DNA of 64,000 nucleotides. Origin: Saxidomus purpurata (Eukaryota; Mollusca; Bivalvia; Venerida; Veneridae). The notes under the pieces are model-generated. The model saw only the letters and a program-made list of their open reading frames with translations. It did no database searches and was not told where the DNA came from. The stretch is taken from positions 13,285,269 through 13,349,268 of the forward strand of contig JAFMSR010000012.1 of NCBI GenBank assembly GCA_022818135.1, read 5' to 3'. The position numbers and the translations under genes are program-made. This document shows, piece after piece, positions 1-13,800 of the stretch; position 1 is the first letter of the stretch; every line of letters starts with the position of its first letter.

Positions 1-121
1 TCTATATTATTCAATATAGAACAGTGTAAACGGGGGTTAGTCAGAAAAATGACTTTTTACCATTATTTGTGGGGTTTTTTTTATGATAAGGTGTTATTTA
101 GGTTTATTTTGGGGTATTTCT

Positions 122-1344
122 ATGCCCCCGAAGGGTGGCATATTAAAATCGCACCGTCTGTCCGTCCGTCTGTCTGTCTGAGCCCGCATATGGGCATATA
201 TTGGGTACTATATCATTCATTCCGTCAGGTAGCCAACAAAAAAAGGGGCACATGTTGGGTACTTTTAATACTTTATACAGTGCCTTGTTGGCTACTTTCT
301 TATCATTGGAGGCAATGGAAAGTACCCAACAAATGTCCGTCCCCACTTACAAATTCGTGTCTGGACTGTAACTCTGTCATGCATTGAAGGATTTTAAAAT
401 AACTTTGCACACATATCTAGCACATCAAGACGACGTGTCGCGTGCAAGACCCACATCCCTACCTCAAAGGTGAAGGTCACACTTGGAGTATGAAGGTTAT
501 GGAATCCTCTATATATGCACACATTCGTGTCCGGACTGTAACTTTGTCATGCATTGAAAGATTTTAAAATAACTAGACACACATGTCTAGCACATAAAGA
601 CGACGTGTCGCGTGCAAGACCCACGTCCCTAGCTCAAAGGTCAAGGTCATACTTAGAGTTTGAAGGTAATGGATTCCTCTATATTTTTATGCATATATGC
701 ACACATTCGTGTCCGGACTGTAACTTTGTCATGCATTGAAGGATTTTAAAATAACTTGGCACAAATGTCTAGCACATCAAGACGACGTGTCGCGTGCAAG
801 ACCCATGTCCCTACCTCAAAGGTCAAGGTTACACTTAGAGTTTGAAGGTAATGGATTCCTCTATATATGCATATATGCACACATTCGTGTCCGGACTGTA
901 ACTTTGTCATGCATTGAAGGATTTTAAAATAATTTGGCACAAATGTCTAGCACATCAAGACGACGTGTCGCGTGCAAGACCTACGTCCCTACCACAAAGG
1001 TCAGGGTCACACTTAGAGTTTATAGGTAATGGAATCCTGTATATATGCATACATTTGTGTCCGGACTATAACTTTATTATGCTTTGAAGGATTTTAAAAT
1101 AACTTGGCACAAATGTCTAGCACATCAAGCGGATGTGTGGCGTGCAAGACCCAAGTCCCTACCTCAAAGGTCAAGGTCACACTTAGTGTTTAAAGTAATG
1201 GAATACTGTATGCATGATTACTCTGTCATGCATGGAAGGATTTTAAAATTACATAGCACATTTATTGAGCACATGGAGAGGACACAGACTGTGAGGCACC
1301 TCTTTCGGGGGCATTCGTCACTTGTGAGGGACAGCTCTTGTTTT
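122..1344 (+). mobile_element. Pearl/Helentron-like non-autonomous element, copy 1
   Basis: Begins with ATGCCCCCGAA (122-132), whose exact reverse complement TTCGGGGGCAT lies at 1304-1314. The 5' end itself folds (ATGCC...GGCAT, 122-141). A CTGT/CCGT tetranucleotide microsatellite follows. Then come about five tandem core units of about 175 bp, each starting near 'attcgtgtccggactgtaac' and containing the GACGACGTGTCGCGTGCAAG stretch. The 3' end is GGGACAGCTCTTGTTT. This matches the known architecture of bivalve 'pearl' elements (microsatellite plus tandem core, Helentron-related). No protein is encoded; the open frames inside are artefacts of the repeat. A foldback insertion interrupts the microsatellite. 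The element lies in an importin-13 intron. Confidence 0.8.
181..335. mobile_element. Foldback MITE nested in pearl-like copy 1
   Basis: The segment has outer inverted ends TTGGGTACT / AGTACCCAA and an inner inverted pair GTAGCCAACA / TGTTGGCTAC. It sits inside the CTGT microsatellite of copy 1. The otherwise near-identical copy 2 (2381-3483) has no such segment at the same place, so copy 2 acts as the empty site and supports an insertion. The exact borders and target duplication are blurred by the microsatellite. Confidence 0.65.
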
Positions 1345-1868
1345 GGTTAAAATTACAGGGCAGTCTAGTACTCTGGTGCCAGTGGTAGTAGCTTTTGTCA
1401 TTGGATTATTTGATTATACAAATGTAAGCATTTAAAAAAATTCTACGCAGTTGATTAAGTAAATGATAAAGTTTATGAAGAATTACAAATTAGGTAAAAG
1501 TTGTATGAACCTTTATGGTGTAAGTAAGATCTCTTGGGTTAGTTGAAAAAAGTGTTACATGTTTTGCAGGGGCTTCAAGTCAGGTATTTTGGAGCAAGTT
1601 GTCTACATGTGAAAATCAGCAGATACTGGTAAAAATTTTAAATCATGTTAAGATTATTTGAGCCCAAATAGAACAGACTGTGGCTTTATGTCAGTGAATT
1701 AAGGCATGAAAAGGTTAGGTTTAGTTTTCAGTTTCTGTATACACTTAAAAGAATTAAATGATGTGTCTCCAATTTGCTGCTGTGGTAGTGAGTCCCAGTC
1801 ATAAATCTGCCTGGTTGTTAAACTTCATCTGACATTTTAATGTACATGTATATTGATTTGATTTGTAG

Positions 1869-4800
1869 GAATGAGGTACCAGGAGAGCAGTATGAGTCGT
1901 TGCGCAACCAAACCCTTGAACAGATTGTGAATTCTGCAACAGGACCAAAACTCATCTTGACCCGGCTCTGTGTTGCTGTAAGTTTGTATGTTGTACATAA
2001 TGGTCTGTCATGAAGACTTGCAGGTAATATACAAAAAAATAATGTTGAGGTCAATCTATAAGCTCGCAGATCTGTGATAATGATAGCTTACACAGTCATT
2101 ACCTGCTAGCTTAACAATCTTTATAAAGGTGTCAATGTGGCAACATATAAGAGAGCTACATTCATGATTAAATCAGTGTTCACTGATCAGGCATTGACAG
2201 TAAACTTCTCCTGTTTCCATTGAAAAGAAACAATCCACGATTCCTGTTGCTGCTCACAAATAGTGTCAGATGAGACAAAAATTAAATCATGGTCACTGTG
2301 GTAAATACATGTACGGTATCTTCAGCTGCAGAAATTTTTTTGTAACAACAATGCACTGTGTTAAAAATTCAGTGTTTATTATGCCCCCGAAGGGTGGCAT
2401 ATTAAAATCGCACCGTCTGTCCGTCTGACCGTCTGTCCGTCTGTCCGTCCGTCCGTCTGTCCGTCTGTCCGTCCGTCCGTGCGTCCCCACTTACAAATTC
2501 GTGTCCGGACTGTAACTTTGTCATGCATTGAAGGATTTTAAAATAACTTGGCACACATGTCTAGAACATCAAGACGACGTGTCGCGTGCAAGACCCACAT
2601 CCCTACCTCAAAGGTGAAGGTCACACTTGGAGTATGAAGGTTATGGAATCCTCTATATATGCACACATTCGTGTCCGGACTGTAACTTTGTCATGCATTG
2701 AAGGATTTTCAAATAACTAGACACACATGTCTAGCACATCAAGACGACGTGTCGCGTGCAAGACCCACGTCCCTAGCTCAAAGGTCAAGGTCATACTTAG
2801 AGTTTGAAGGTAATGGATTCCTCTATATATGCATATATGCACACATTCGTGTCCAGACTGTAACTTTGTCATGCATTGAAGGATTTTAAAATAACTTGGC
2901 ACAAATGTCTAGCACATCAAGACGACGTGTCGCGTGCAAGACCCACGTCCCTACCTCAAAGGTCAAGGTCACACTTAGAGTTTGAAGGTAATGTATTCCT
3001 CTATATATGCATATATGCACACATTCGTGTCCGGACTGTAACTTTGTCATGCCTTGAAGGATTTTAAAATAATTTGGCACAAATGTCTAGCACATCAAGA
3101 CGACGTGTCGCGTGCAAGACCCACATCCCTACCACAAAGGTCAAGGTCACACTTAGAGTTTATAGGTAATGGAATCCTGTATATATGCATACATTTGTGT
3201 CCGGACTATAACTTTATTATGCTTTGAAGGATTTTAAAATAACTTGGCACAAATGTCTAGCACATCAAGCGGATGTGTCGCGTGCAATACCCAAGTCCCT
3301 ACCTCAAAGGTCAAGGTCACACTTAGTGTTTAAAGTAATGGAATACTGTATGCATGATTACTCTGTCATGCATGGAAGGATTTTAAAATTACATAGCACA
3401 TTTATTGAGCACATGGAGAGGACACAGACTGTGAGGCACCTCTTTCGGGGGCATTCGTCACTTGTGAGGGACAGCTCTTGTTTGCATTCTGTTTTTGCTC
3501 TAGTGTGTAACATTTTGTTCCATTTATTTTCTGTTTTTGAAAGTACTTATGTATGCTGAACATAAAGCTCAGGACAAACTGAAGTGCTATGTCTGTTGTC
3601 TAAGAATGTATTTTTTACATTGCAGCTGTCTTCTCTAGCTCTTCATTCAATGCCTGAAGTATGGCCTAACCCCATAGATTCCCTCATCATCATGTTTCAA
3701 GACGACTCTTCCCCACTCGATGTAAGTAACGCGTTTGATTTGAAACCTCATATGTATTGGACATAATTTTATGTCCAGTTTTATTTCACATCATATGTGG
3801 TATGCTCTGCATTTCATATTGTTTGAAAACCATGAAGTTACTGTAAGTTAAATTTATTGAAAAGAACTGATTCTGAGAGGATGAGTGTAGTTTGTTGTAC
3901 CTCCACTCCATTGGTTAGTTGAGCTATCCTTAGATTCATGCTGTCTTATGACAGTTAAAGGGTTAATTACATCATTCTGATAGTGATGTTCCTTTCAGAG
4001 TAACAAATTCATTCTTTGTAAATGCAATAAAAAATGGGCTTGGTGTCTTTGTAGTGTGATATAGTAAAATAGAATTAATTTAATATATTAATTACAGAAT
4101 ATAATAGGTTCTGAGACTTGTTAAAGCGCTACATGTTAAACACTTAACAGTGTATAGGAAATTATTATTCTTGGAACCACATTAGATTGTAACCTTCTGT
4201 TTTTTTTTGTTTCAGTCCACTCAAAGATGTAATGTTTTGCTTGAAATCTTCACTGTTCTACCAGAGGAGGTAAGATAAATAACTTAAGTTTACTGAGTTT
4301 TGTCTTGTACTAATCAGGAAAAGAACTACTTAGACCAACCAGGGTATGTGCTTTTAACATAAAACAGCATTATGCAAAACCCTCATTTAACCTTGGTTAT
4401 TATACCAAGTAAAATATGTACTAAAATGTTTGTCCTATGGAATTTGTTCATTGATTACATTGATTCTAATTCTGAAGATTTAACGAAAAAGAAAAGAAGA
4501 TGGTAATTGATTCTACTGTGAAGACAGAAATACCATTCTCCAAAAAGTCTTACTTGAATATTTTCTGTTGCCTATAATTGCAACAATGTTAATAGGCATG
4601 TACAGAAATTACCAGTTTTCTGCAAGGACTGTGCAAAGTCACATATAGTGCTTTGATGTGTTACTTGAGATAGTCCTCTTCAGTGGCGTATTCAGATCAG
4701 ACATTTTACAGACATTAAATGAATTTATTTTTGAAAGAACAAGTTTTGAATTCATTTATCATCCTATGTTTGTATGTTTTTGGCCTTGCATCGTCTCAAA

Positions 4801-7800
4801 TTTGGTCAGGCTTTAACATTATGTGATAGAATAGTAACATGGATTATAAGGTCAGATGTAATCAGGAATACTCTATAACCGGTTCCTGATGTAATACACC
4901 TTACATGTTTGAAGCTGTAAAGGAAGGAATTGTTTGTGTTACAGTTTTACAGTATGAATCTGACCAATTCGAGAAGAGCAATGTTACGTCATGAGCTGAC
5001 ACAAAATATGACCAAAAGTAAGTACATTAACAAACTGGTTCCATGCCTCAAAGAAACCAGTAATGTTGCAAATTTTGTATTAAATTCTTATGTGCTATGA
5101 CTGATTCTCATAAACATTGTACATTATGCACTTCATAGCAAAAACAATTGAGTTCACTTTGACAAAACAAACATTTTTACCTTCACAGTCTTTCTAGGAA
5201 AAGGCAAAGAACCTTTCTCATTGTAAGATATTTCTAAAACTATAAATGCAAAGATGGTTGCAACTGTCTAGAATTGGTTTTCAAACAGCAGGGTTTCAAA
5301 TAAGTTTCATATTACTGTGTTTTGATGTCACATCTGAAATTATCTGAAAGTACTTTAAAATTGTTTTAATTTTATTAGCTCGTCTGATTTTTGAAAAAAA
5401 TGACGAGCTATTGTCGTCACTTGATTGTCGTCGTCTTCGTCGTTGTCGTCGGCGTTGGTTAAGTTTTGCGTTTAGGTCACTTACATGGAAACTATCAAAG
5501 CTATCACTTTGAAACTTGGAAAGCTTGTTCATCTAATACCCTTCTTCACATTGTATGCTAAAGATGCTGAGTCTGACCTGTTTTTTTGGGTAAAAAACAT
5601 GAATTTTGATTGATTTTGGTTGATTTTGAGAATTGGGCATAGCTTCTTCATTTTTTGTTACATTGATTTCAAATTTTTCACAAACAATAAATGGAAAATG
5701 TACTTCAACATATCATATCATTTTAGATAGTCTGATTTTTTAAGTTTTGCGTTTAGGTCAGTTACATGCAAACTATCAAAGCTATCACTTTGAAAGTTGG
5801 AATACCTGTTCACTATCAAATGTACAATAGAATGAAGGAAGAGTTTTACAAGTTACATAACCCTGTCATGTATTTTGACTGGGTTATTGCCCCTTCTTAA
5901 CTTAGAAAGTTTCACACACACAATATTTTTGTAATAGTGAACATAATGCAACCAAACTTAGTGTATAGGAAGTATTTATGAATATTTTTTAAATTGGATT
6001 GTGTTTGGGGGCTGCTGGGGTCAAGGTCACTGTTACTAAAAATAGGAAAACCGTAATATATTCAATATCTTTAGTTACAGTTGACATAATGTAACCAACT
6101 TTTGTTTGAGGTAAGTATTTAAGAAGATCTTTAATGGGGTTGTGCTTTGGGGCTCCTGGGGTCAATGTCACTGTAACTAAAAATAGAAAAACAATAATAT
6201 GTTGAATATCTTTAGTTACAATTTACATACTGTAACTAAATTATTAAGTGTGTAATATATATAAATGAAGACTTTTATTGGGATTGTGTTTGGGGCTCAT
6301 GGGGTCAAAGCTAAGGATTTTTTTCTAAAAATAGAAAAATGGGAAAAACACACTATCTTTAGTTGCAGTTGAATAATTGTGACCAAACTTATGTCTAGTA
6401 ATTATTATGAAAACCTTTTGTGGGATTGTGTTTTGGGGTCAAGGTCAAAGACACTGTTACTTAAAAAAATAGTAATAAATAAACTGTAAAAGGATAAAAT
6501 CAGACGAGCGTCAGGCACCCGTAGGCGGTGCTCTTGTTTGATATACTTGTAATAGGCTTCCTGATGGAAGACAGACTTGTCTCTCAAAATACAGGTAGTA
6601 ATAACTGCTAAATGAAGACAAAGGTGAAGTTTCAATTCAGTAATGACTAGTGTAGATCATGATCAGGCTTATGTGAGTAATGGTCTACACTAGATGTAAA
6701 GTAGTCTACAACATACAGGTAAATTTACATTCTGTACTATTGAGATGGTATGTGCTTTCTTAAAGCAATGTCCGATATGTGTTAATCTCATATACTGATG
6801 GAATATATTTACTTTACTGTTTTGTAGTTCTTGCCCTGCTGACCAACCTAATGAGTCCAAATTCCCCGAGTGAAGTGTATGAACATGCATTGAAGTGTTT
6901 TGGAAGCTGGGTAGATTTTGGAGTGCCAATGAACGAGGCAGAACAAATAATCATCCAAGTCTTTCAGAGTCTGAACAGTCCACATCTGTTTGATTCAGCT
7001 GTAGATACACTTGTGAAGGTTTTCTCACATGCCGACTCACACAGGTAACATGATGCTTTGAAAGTTGACTCTACACTTTGTACATTAGCATTAACCTATT
7101 GAAATACTTAGAGGGAGGAAAAGATGTCTGTGGCTGTTATTACTATAATTTAGTTGTTGTGTGTGGCATTTTGCCAGTTATCAACAGTGTTTTCTGTTCT
7201 CACTTATGTACATGTAACAGAAATCAGTTGGACAATGTCCATTCATTTTTGTGAAGACCCCTTGTGGATGCCTCGTCATAGTTGACACTTTGGGGGTTTG
7301 ATCTATGTGCGTGCATCTATCTGTGCTTGTGTGCGTGCCATGTCTGTCAAAAGCTATACAAAGCTTATGATTTATCATGTTTGTAATGACATACTGACCT
7401 AAAATAAATGTTGTATTGTATTGTGCATCAGGATGACCTTATCTGAGCTGTAACATCCTCATGCAGAGGAGTATTTTGAATTCTCTTTGTGTAGTTGTTC
7501 AAAGTAATGGCAGGATGTGTCAGGTCTTAGACACATTTTTGTAACTCAAAGCTCAAGGTCACACTAAGTAAAAAAAAAAAAGGACACATGAGACATTGTC
7601 CGGGCTGTAAGTTCCTCACTCATTAAAGGATTCACTTGGCACAGCTATTCACCATAATAGGAGGACATGTTGCACATAAGGCCTATGTCAATAGCTTAAA
7701 GGTCAAGGTCACACTAAGAGATTAAAGGTAAAAAATGGACACATGACACATTACAGCTTTAGTGCAGATAAAAGATGTTGAAAAGAATGAACTTAGATCA

Positions 7801-10800
7801 TGACATGAAATAATGGTAATAAGATCTCATTTAAGAGAAATTACTGAACTGTGTGCTATATCAGTCAAAATTTTAATTAAACTTCAAGTTTTGAAATATT
7901 ATATTGAATGTTGCCGTAACATGTTTGCCATTGATTGTAAGAAGCAAGTTGCAAATTCCTGTCAATGTATGCTTTTGCATTTAAAATTATATTAAAACAG
8001 CAAATTATTTTATTGCAATAATCTTTTCAGATTCCCATATACAATACAGAAGTTACTTCCCTTGGTCCTACAGTTACAGGGCATGTTAAACTCCGCAATA
8101 AATGATCATAACATGGTAAGTATTGTAACATTATGGTCAGCCTGATGACAGTGTTTTCAGTGTAACTTTCATGTCACTCCTAACAGGACACACTGATATA
8201 TAGCTGTGATGTTATTGCAGGGTATGTTTCTAACTGTAGAAATGCAGTAGTGTAGTAGCTGTTGTGAGATATCCATTACTTTTCTTTGATATATTCTCAT
8301 TTGCATGTGCATTTTAAGAAAGGTCCAAATCCATGGAATACTTTGATGATCGCACATAACAAGTCTAATAGTGAAAAGTTAACAGATGAAATTATCCAAA
8401 CGTTGTGTACTGGGATGTGCACATGATTATAATTAGCCAAATGTCTTTTCTTGGCAGACTTTACAGCAATAAATAGCTCTGTGCTGTTTGGTAATATATA
8501 CGTAAACTTTTAGTTCTACTTTGTATTTAGAGATATAGTTATGGACAGGTGAATTTCATAAATAAATCATTAAAATTATACTGGTTTGTCTTTGAAGTAA
8601 ATCTAGAAATTCCTTTGGCTTCAAAAGGAAAATAACAAATTTTAATCCACTATTACTTTCTTGTTGGCTGCAAAGTGCAGGATCACAACTGGGGCTCAAG
8701 CTCTTGTGTGATCAGGAACTACAGCCAACTATAAAGGTCCGATCTGGCAAATCAAACGACTGTTACAGTATTCCTTTATGTTATTCATCCTGTTATATAT
8801 AAAGTAAATAATATTTTTCTGACTTCTCAGACTGCACTGTTTCCTAATCATTATTTGTAAGTTCATGTATTGCTGTATATTTTCAGGATACCTGTCAGGG
8901 TATCACTCAGATTGTTGTGTCGCTGGCAGAGAACCATACAAAGCTTATTATAGACTGTGCTTGTACTGAGGATGAAAACAAGAAGTCAGATATACAGAAA
9001 CTCATTAGCTTAGTTTTGGTATGTTTCACTCAGATTTTTGTTTGGTACATACTCAGTAAAGGTTATTAGTTGACAAGGATATAATAGAGAATAGGTACAT
9101 AATGGACTGTTAGAAAAAGCAGTTGGGCCTAAAATTGTTTTTGTTTTCATTGCCACGTAAATCTTCTACCAACTAGTAATACAAGATCACTGGTAATACT
9201 TATATAAAAAAAATATGCTTTCCAAAGCACATGTTTGACACTGAACAAAATGTAATGAACATACAGTCAAATGGACAAAGCGATGACTACATTGCTCCAC
9301 AATTTTGTTCAGGGTACAATGGTGCTTATGATTAACTTTGCAGACATTTTGTGTATCATTTGCATATTATGCATTCCATTTGCATTCATCATTCTTTTAT
9401 TTTGTGTGCATTAATTTTGTATGAATGCAATTAACATCACAGAATATGAAAATGTCTGTCATTAACTTTGTAGGTAGATGCCTGGATTCCATTGAGATTT
9501 TTATCTCAAAATTAGGAGGCATTTGTTTAATTTTTGTCATGAAAATTTGTTTTTGCTTTTATTGTAAAATTAAATCATTTTCAATAAAATTCTTTGTTCT
9601 TTTGATAGGACTGTTTAAGCAAAAACCTAAAGTTTTGAACATACAGTAATCAGTACAAAGTAGTTGATAGCATTTAGTACACAAGCTTTGTACTATATTG
9701 AAAGTGATTTATTTATTTACTTAGAAAATGCTCATATATTTTCATAAAAAGCTGCGAAGTACCCTGCCTATGGCCAGTAAATAAAAACTGATATTTACAT
9801 GAATAACTAAAGTGATGACTTATTCTAACACACTATAGATGTTATGTCGTTTTTGATTAGTTACGTCATTTAAATTTGCGACATATATATAGCCGCATTA
9901 ATGATACAATCAGTAATAATCTAGAGCATTGTGTGTTAGAATAAGGTTAACTGTTTTGTGATTTTGACATTTGCGACAGTATATACGGTTTTTAATGGGC
10001 CCAAACAGTATAAAAAACTTTCCAACCATTAAAACCGTATACACAGTCGCAAATATCAAAATTACAAAACAGTTAACCCTACATTGTACTTCTCTGTGAT
10101 ACAGTATGTGAGCAGGCTATCATTGGGAACTTGCATGATTGATAGAAAAACCATTTAAATAAATCTCCATATTTATTTTCAGCATTGTTCAAGTATACCA
10201 GGACATTACCCAGTAGATGAAACATGCAGTAGTATGACCTTCACCTTCTGGTATATACTACAGGTAAGCTACTTCTGATCTATTTCTAACCCAGCTCACT
10301 GGAACATGTTTCAACATTCTTGTATCCAATATTGTCAAGTAGTTGCATTCAGGATTAGTCAAGCCTTCATTAAAATTGACTTATACCAGAGAGAAAAGGT
10401 TTAATGCCTCTTTTTCACTCCATACTCTTATTCAACAAAGTATGTACCTACCAAATCTGTTTAACAAGGCTATGGACAAGTACTGCCAATACAGTGCAAA
10501 ATCTTTATGTAATATGTTCGAATTTTGAAACAAAATGAGAGAGAAGATTTCTGAATCGTGTTAGAAACTAACCATACTTGTTTACCATTATGACCTACAT
10601 CAACAGACAAGAGTACATAACTCTGTCAAGATTTTTGACAGAATTATGGCCCTTCTTTTACTCTGAAAGTGTTTTGAGCTTGGTTAAGTTTTTTGTACCA
10701 CCTCACTTTATTTCAAAACCATTGGAGGTATTACTTTGAAACTAACCATACTTGTAACCATCATGACCTACATCAACAGACAAGAGTACATAACTCTGTC

Positions 10801-13800
10801 AAGGTTTTTGACAGAATTATGCCTCTTTTTTTACTTAGAAAATACATTGAATATGGGTAAAATCCACTTATTTACTTAATCCTTTGAGATATTGCTTTGA
10901 AACTTTGAATGCTTGTTAATATCATTACCCCCATCTGTAGGCAAGAGAAGGTAACTCTGTCAGGGATTTGTTTTAAAAATTAAGCCCCTTTATCGACTTA
11001 GAATCTTGGTTAAGTTATTGGTACCAGTCCGCTTTTTAACTTAACTGTTTGAGATATTAATTTGAAAGTTGGAATACTTGTAAACCATCATGATCCCAAA
11101 ACATGGGCAGGAGAAAGTAATTCTGTGAAGGATTTTATTTGAATTATGGCCCTTTTTGACTTAGAAACTCAGTTAAAATTTTCATTCTTGTCCACTTGTT
11201 GACTAACCATTTGAGATATTACTTTGAAAGTTGGGAGTACTTTTGTACCATCATGAGACCTATCTGTAAGCAAGAGAAGATAACTCTGTGAAAATGTTTC
11301 TTGATTTGTACTTAGAAATTCCTAGTCAAAGTCTTGTGTGCCCTTAACTGTCAAAGTTTTGTTTTACTGGCAAGCACTAAAAAAGTCAAGCCCGCTGTCC
11401 TATGGACAGCTCTTGTTTGTACTACAGTCTAACCTGACCTAAGCGGTCAGTCAAGGGAAATGGCCAAATTAGCCGTTTAAGCAAGGTGACCACTGTCGAA
11501 GGATCGTAATTTAACTTTTGACTTTTGATAGTCGATACAAATACCCCACCCCTTCTATTCACATGTAATTTTGTCAAAATCTTTGATAATGTTTTGCTGA
11601 TATCTTGGACATATGTTCAGGATGATCTGTGTTATGTCCATCCAACCAGTCTTTCAAAGAAAATCTACTGAATCAGATGATGAGATTTTATAGGACCCTT
11701 AATTGATTCTCCTGTACAACAGTATTTCATACCATACTCCTGTATCATCTCAAATGAGCAACTTTAAAAAACTATTTAAAAAATTGTCAGGCTGAGAACT
11801 TAAAAGTTTAGTGTATAGCATTTGTGACTTAAATTTTCAAAGAAAGGTTAAGTTTTCGTACTTATCCATTTGAAATATTTAAGTTGGAATACTTGTTTAC
11901 CATCATGACCCCTGCATGTAGGTAGGAGAAGGTTACTCTGTCAAGGAATTTTTAATTATGACCCTTTTTGACTAAGAATCTCAGGCATACAGAATGAAGA
12001 CATGTAAAAGTAGTTAATTTAATTGATAACATGTTATAATATACCAAATAATTACACATTTGGAAGAAGTGTATGTACGTTAGATTCAGAGGAATAATTA
12101 TGTCTTCATCAGATAAAGGAACTGAACATTATAGAAACATTCTGATACTTACAATATGCATTCCAATTTATTTGTTAGTGTGTGGCATGGATGAGTTCAA
12201 AAGTTTGCAGGAGCTACTGCCTATGTCCATCCTTTTTTGTGTCCAGGTTATAACTTTGTCATGCATGAAGGGATTTTCAAATCATATGGCACAAATGTTT
12301 ACCACATCAAGCCGATGTGGTGTGTGTCCCTATTATGTGGTGCAAATGTTCAGCACATGAAGACAATGAGTCATGTGCAAGACCCATGTCCCTAACCTAA
12401 AGGTCACACTTAGAGGTAATTGAATCTTGTATATAATTAATCACACATTAGTGTCCTCGCTGAAACTTTGTCATGCATTGAAGGATGTTGAAATAATTTA
12501 GCACAAATTTTCAGAACATCAAAACGATGTGTCACGTTCAAGACCCAAAACCCTACTTCAAGGTCAAAGACACACTTTAAGTTTAAAGGTAATGGAATCC
12601 TGTATATATGCACACATTTGTATCCTGACTGTAACTCTGTCATGCATTGATGGATTTAAAAATAGTTTGGCACAAATGTTCAGCACATGTGCAAAATCAA
12701 CAACCCTACCGAAATGGTCATGGTCACACTTAAAGTTTAAAGGTCATGAAATACTGTATACGTGGTAACTCTTGTCATGCATGGAAAGATTTTAAAATTA
12801 CATGGGACAATTGTTGAACACATGGAGATGAAGTATCACACTCAAGTCCCACATCCTTACATTGAAGGTCAAGGTCTGATAGGTTTGTGGTTTAGAATCC
12901 TGTATATATGCACATGTTCATGTCTAGATTGTAACTCAATTATGTACATTCAAGGATTTAAAAATGAATTGGAAAAAATGTTCTGCACATAGAAATATAA
13001 ATTGGTATGCGCAAGAACCGGATCCACAACTTGAAGGTCAAGGTCACAGACTGTGGGATACCTCAATAGAGTCAATTGTCACTTAAGAGGGACAGCTTTT
13101 GTTTGCAAATATACATTTAAAGCATATCTAGTTGATATGTAGAAAGATAGTTTTAATATGTACAGCTGGAGCAGTGCCTTTATTAGCTCGACTATTCGGA
13201 GAATATGGAGAGCTATTACAGTCACTTGTGTGTCGGCGTCGGTGACGGCATCGGCGTCGGCGTTGCTTCTTTGGTTAAAGTTTTGCCTGCTAAGTACTAT
13301 CATGCACATATCTCAGTAACCACTTATGATATTGACTTGAAACTTTGTTCATGTCTTTAGGGGTGTCATACAATCAAGTTAGATAACTCTTGTTTACATT
13401 TAGTACAAATTATGGCCCTTGTTTGACTTTGAAAATTTGGTTAAAGTTTTGCCTGCTAGGTACTATCATGCACATATCTCAGTAACCACTTATGATATTG
13501 ACTTGAAACTTTGTTCATGTCTTTAGGGGTGTCATACAATCAAGGCAGTTAACTCTTAAAAAAATTTAGTACAAATTATGGCCCTTGTTTGACTTTGAAA
13601 ATTTGGTTAAAGTTTTGCCTGCTAGGTACTATCATGCACATATCTCAGTAACCACTTATAATATTGACTTGAAACTTTCTTCATGTCTTATAAGGGGTGT
13701 CATACAATCAAGGCATATAACTCTTGAAAAAATTTAGTACAAATTATGGCCCTTGTTTGACTTTGAAAATTTGGTTAAAGTTTTGCCTGCTAGGTACTAT

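Noticed and set aside
554..3559. Many 60-110 codon frames in the first 3.5 kb with similar peptides
   Set aside because: They come from the core units of the pearl-like elements and repeat with them; no protein family is matched.
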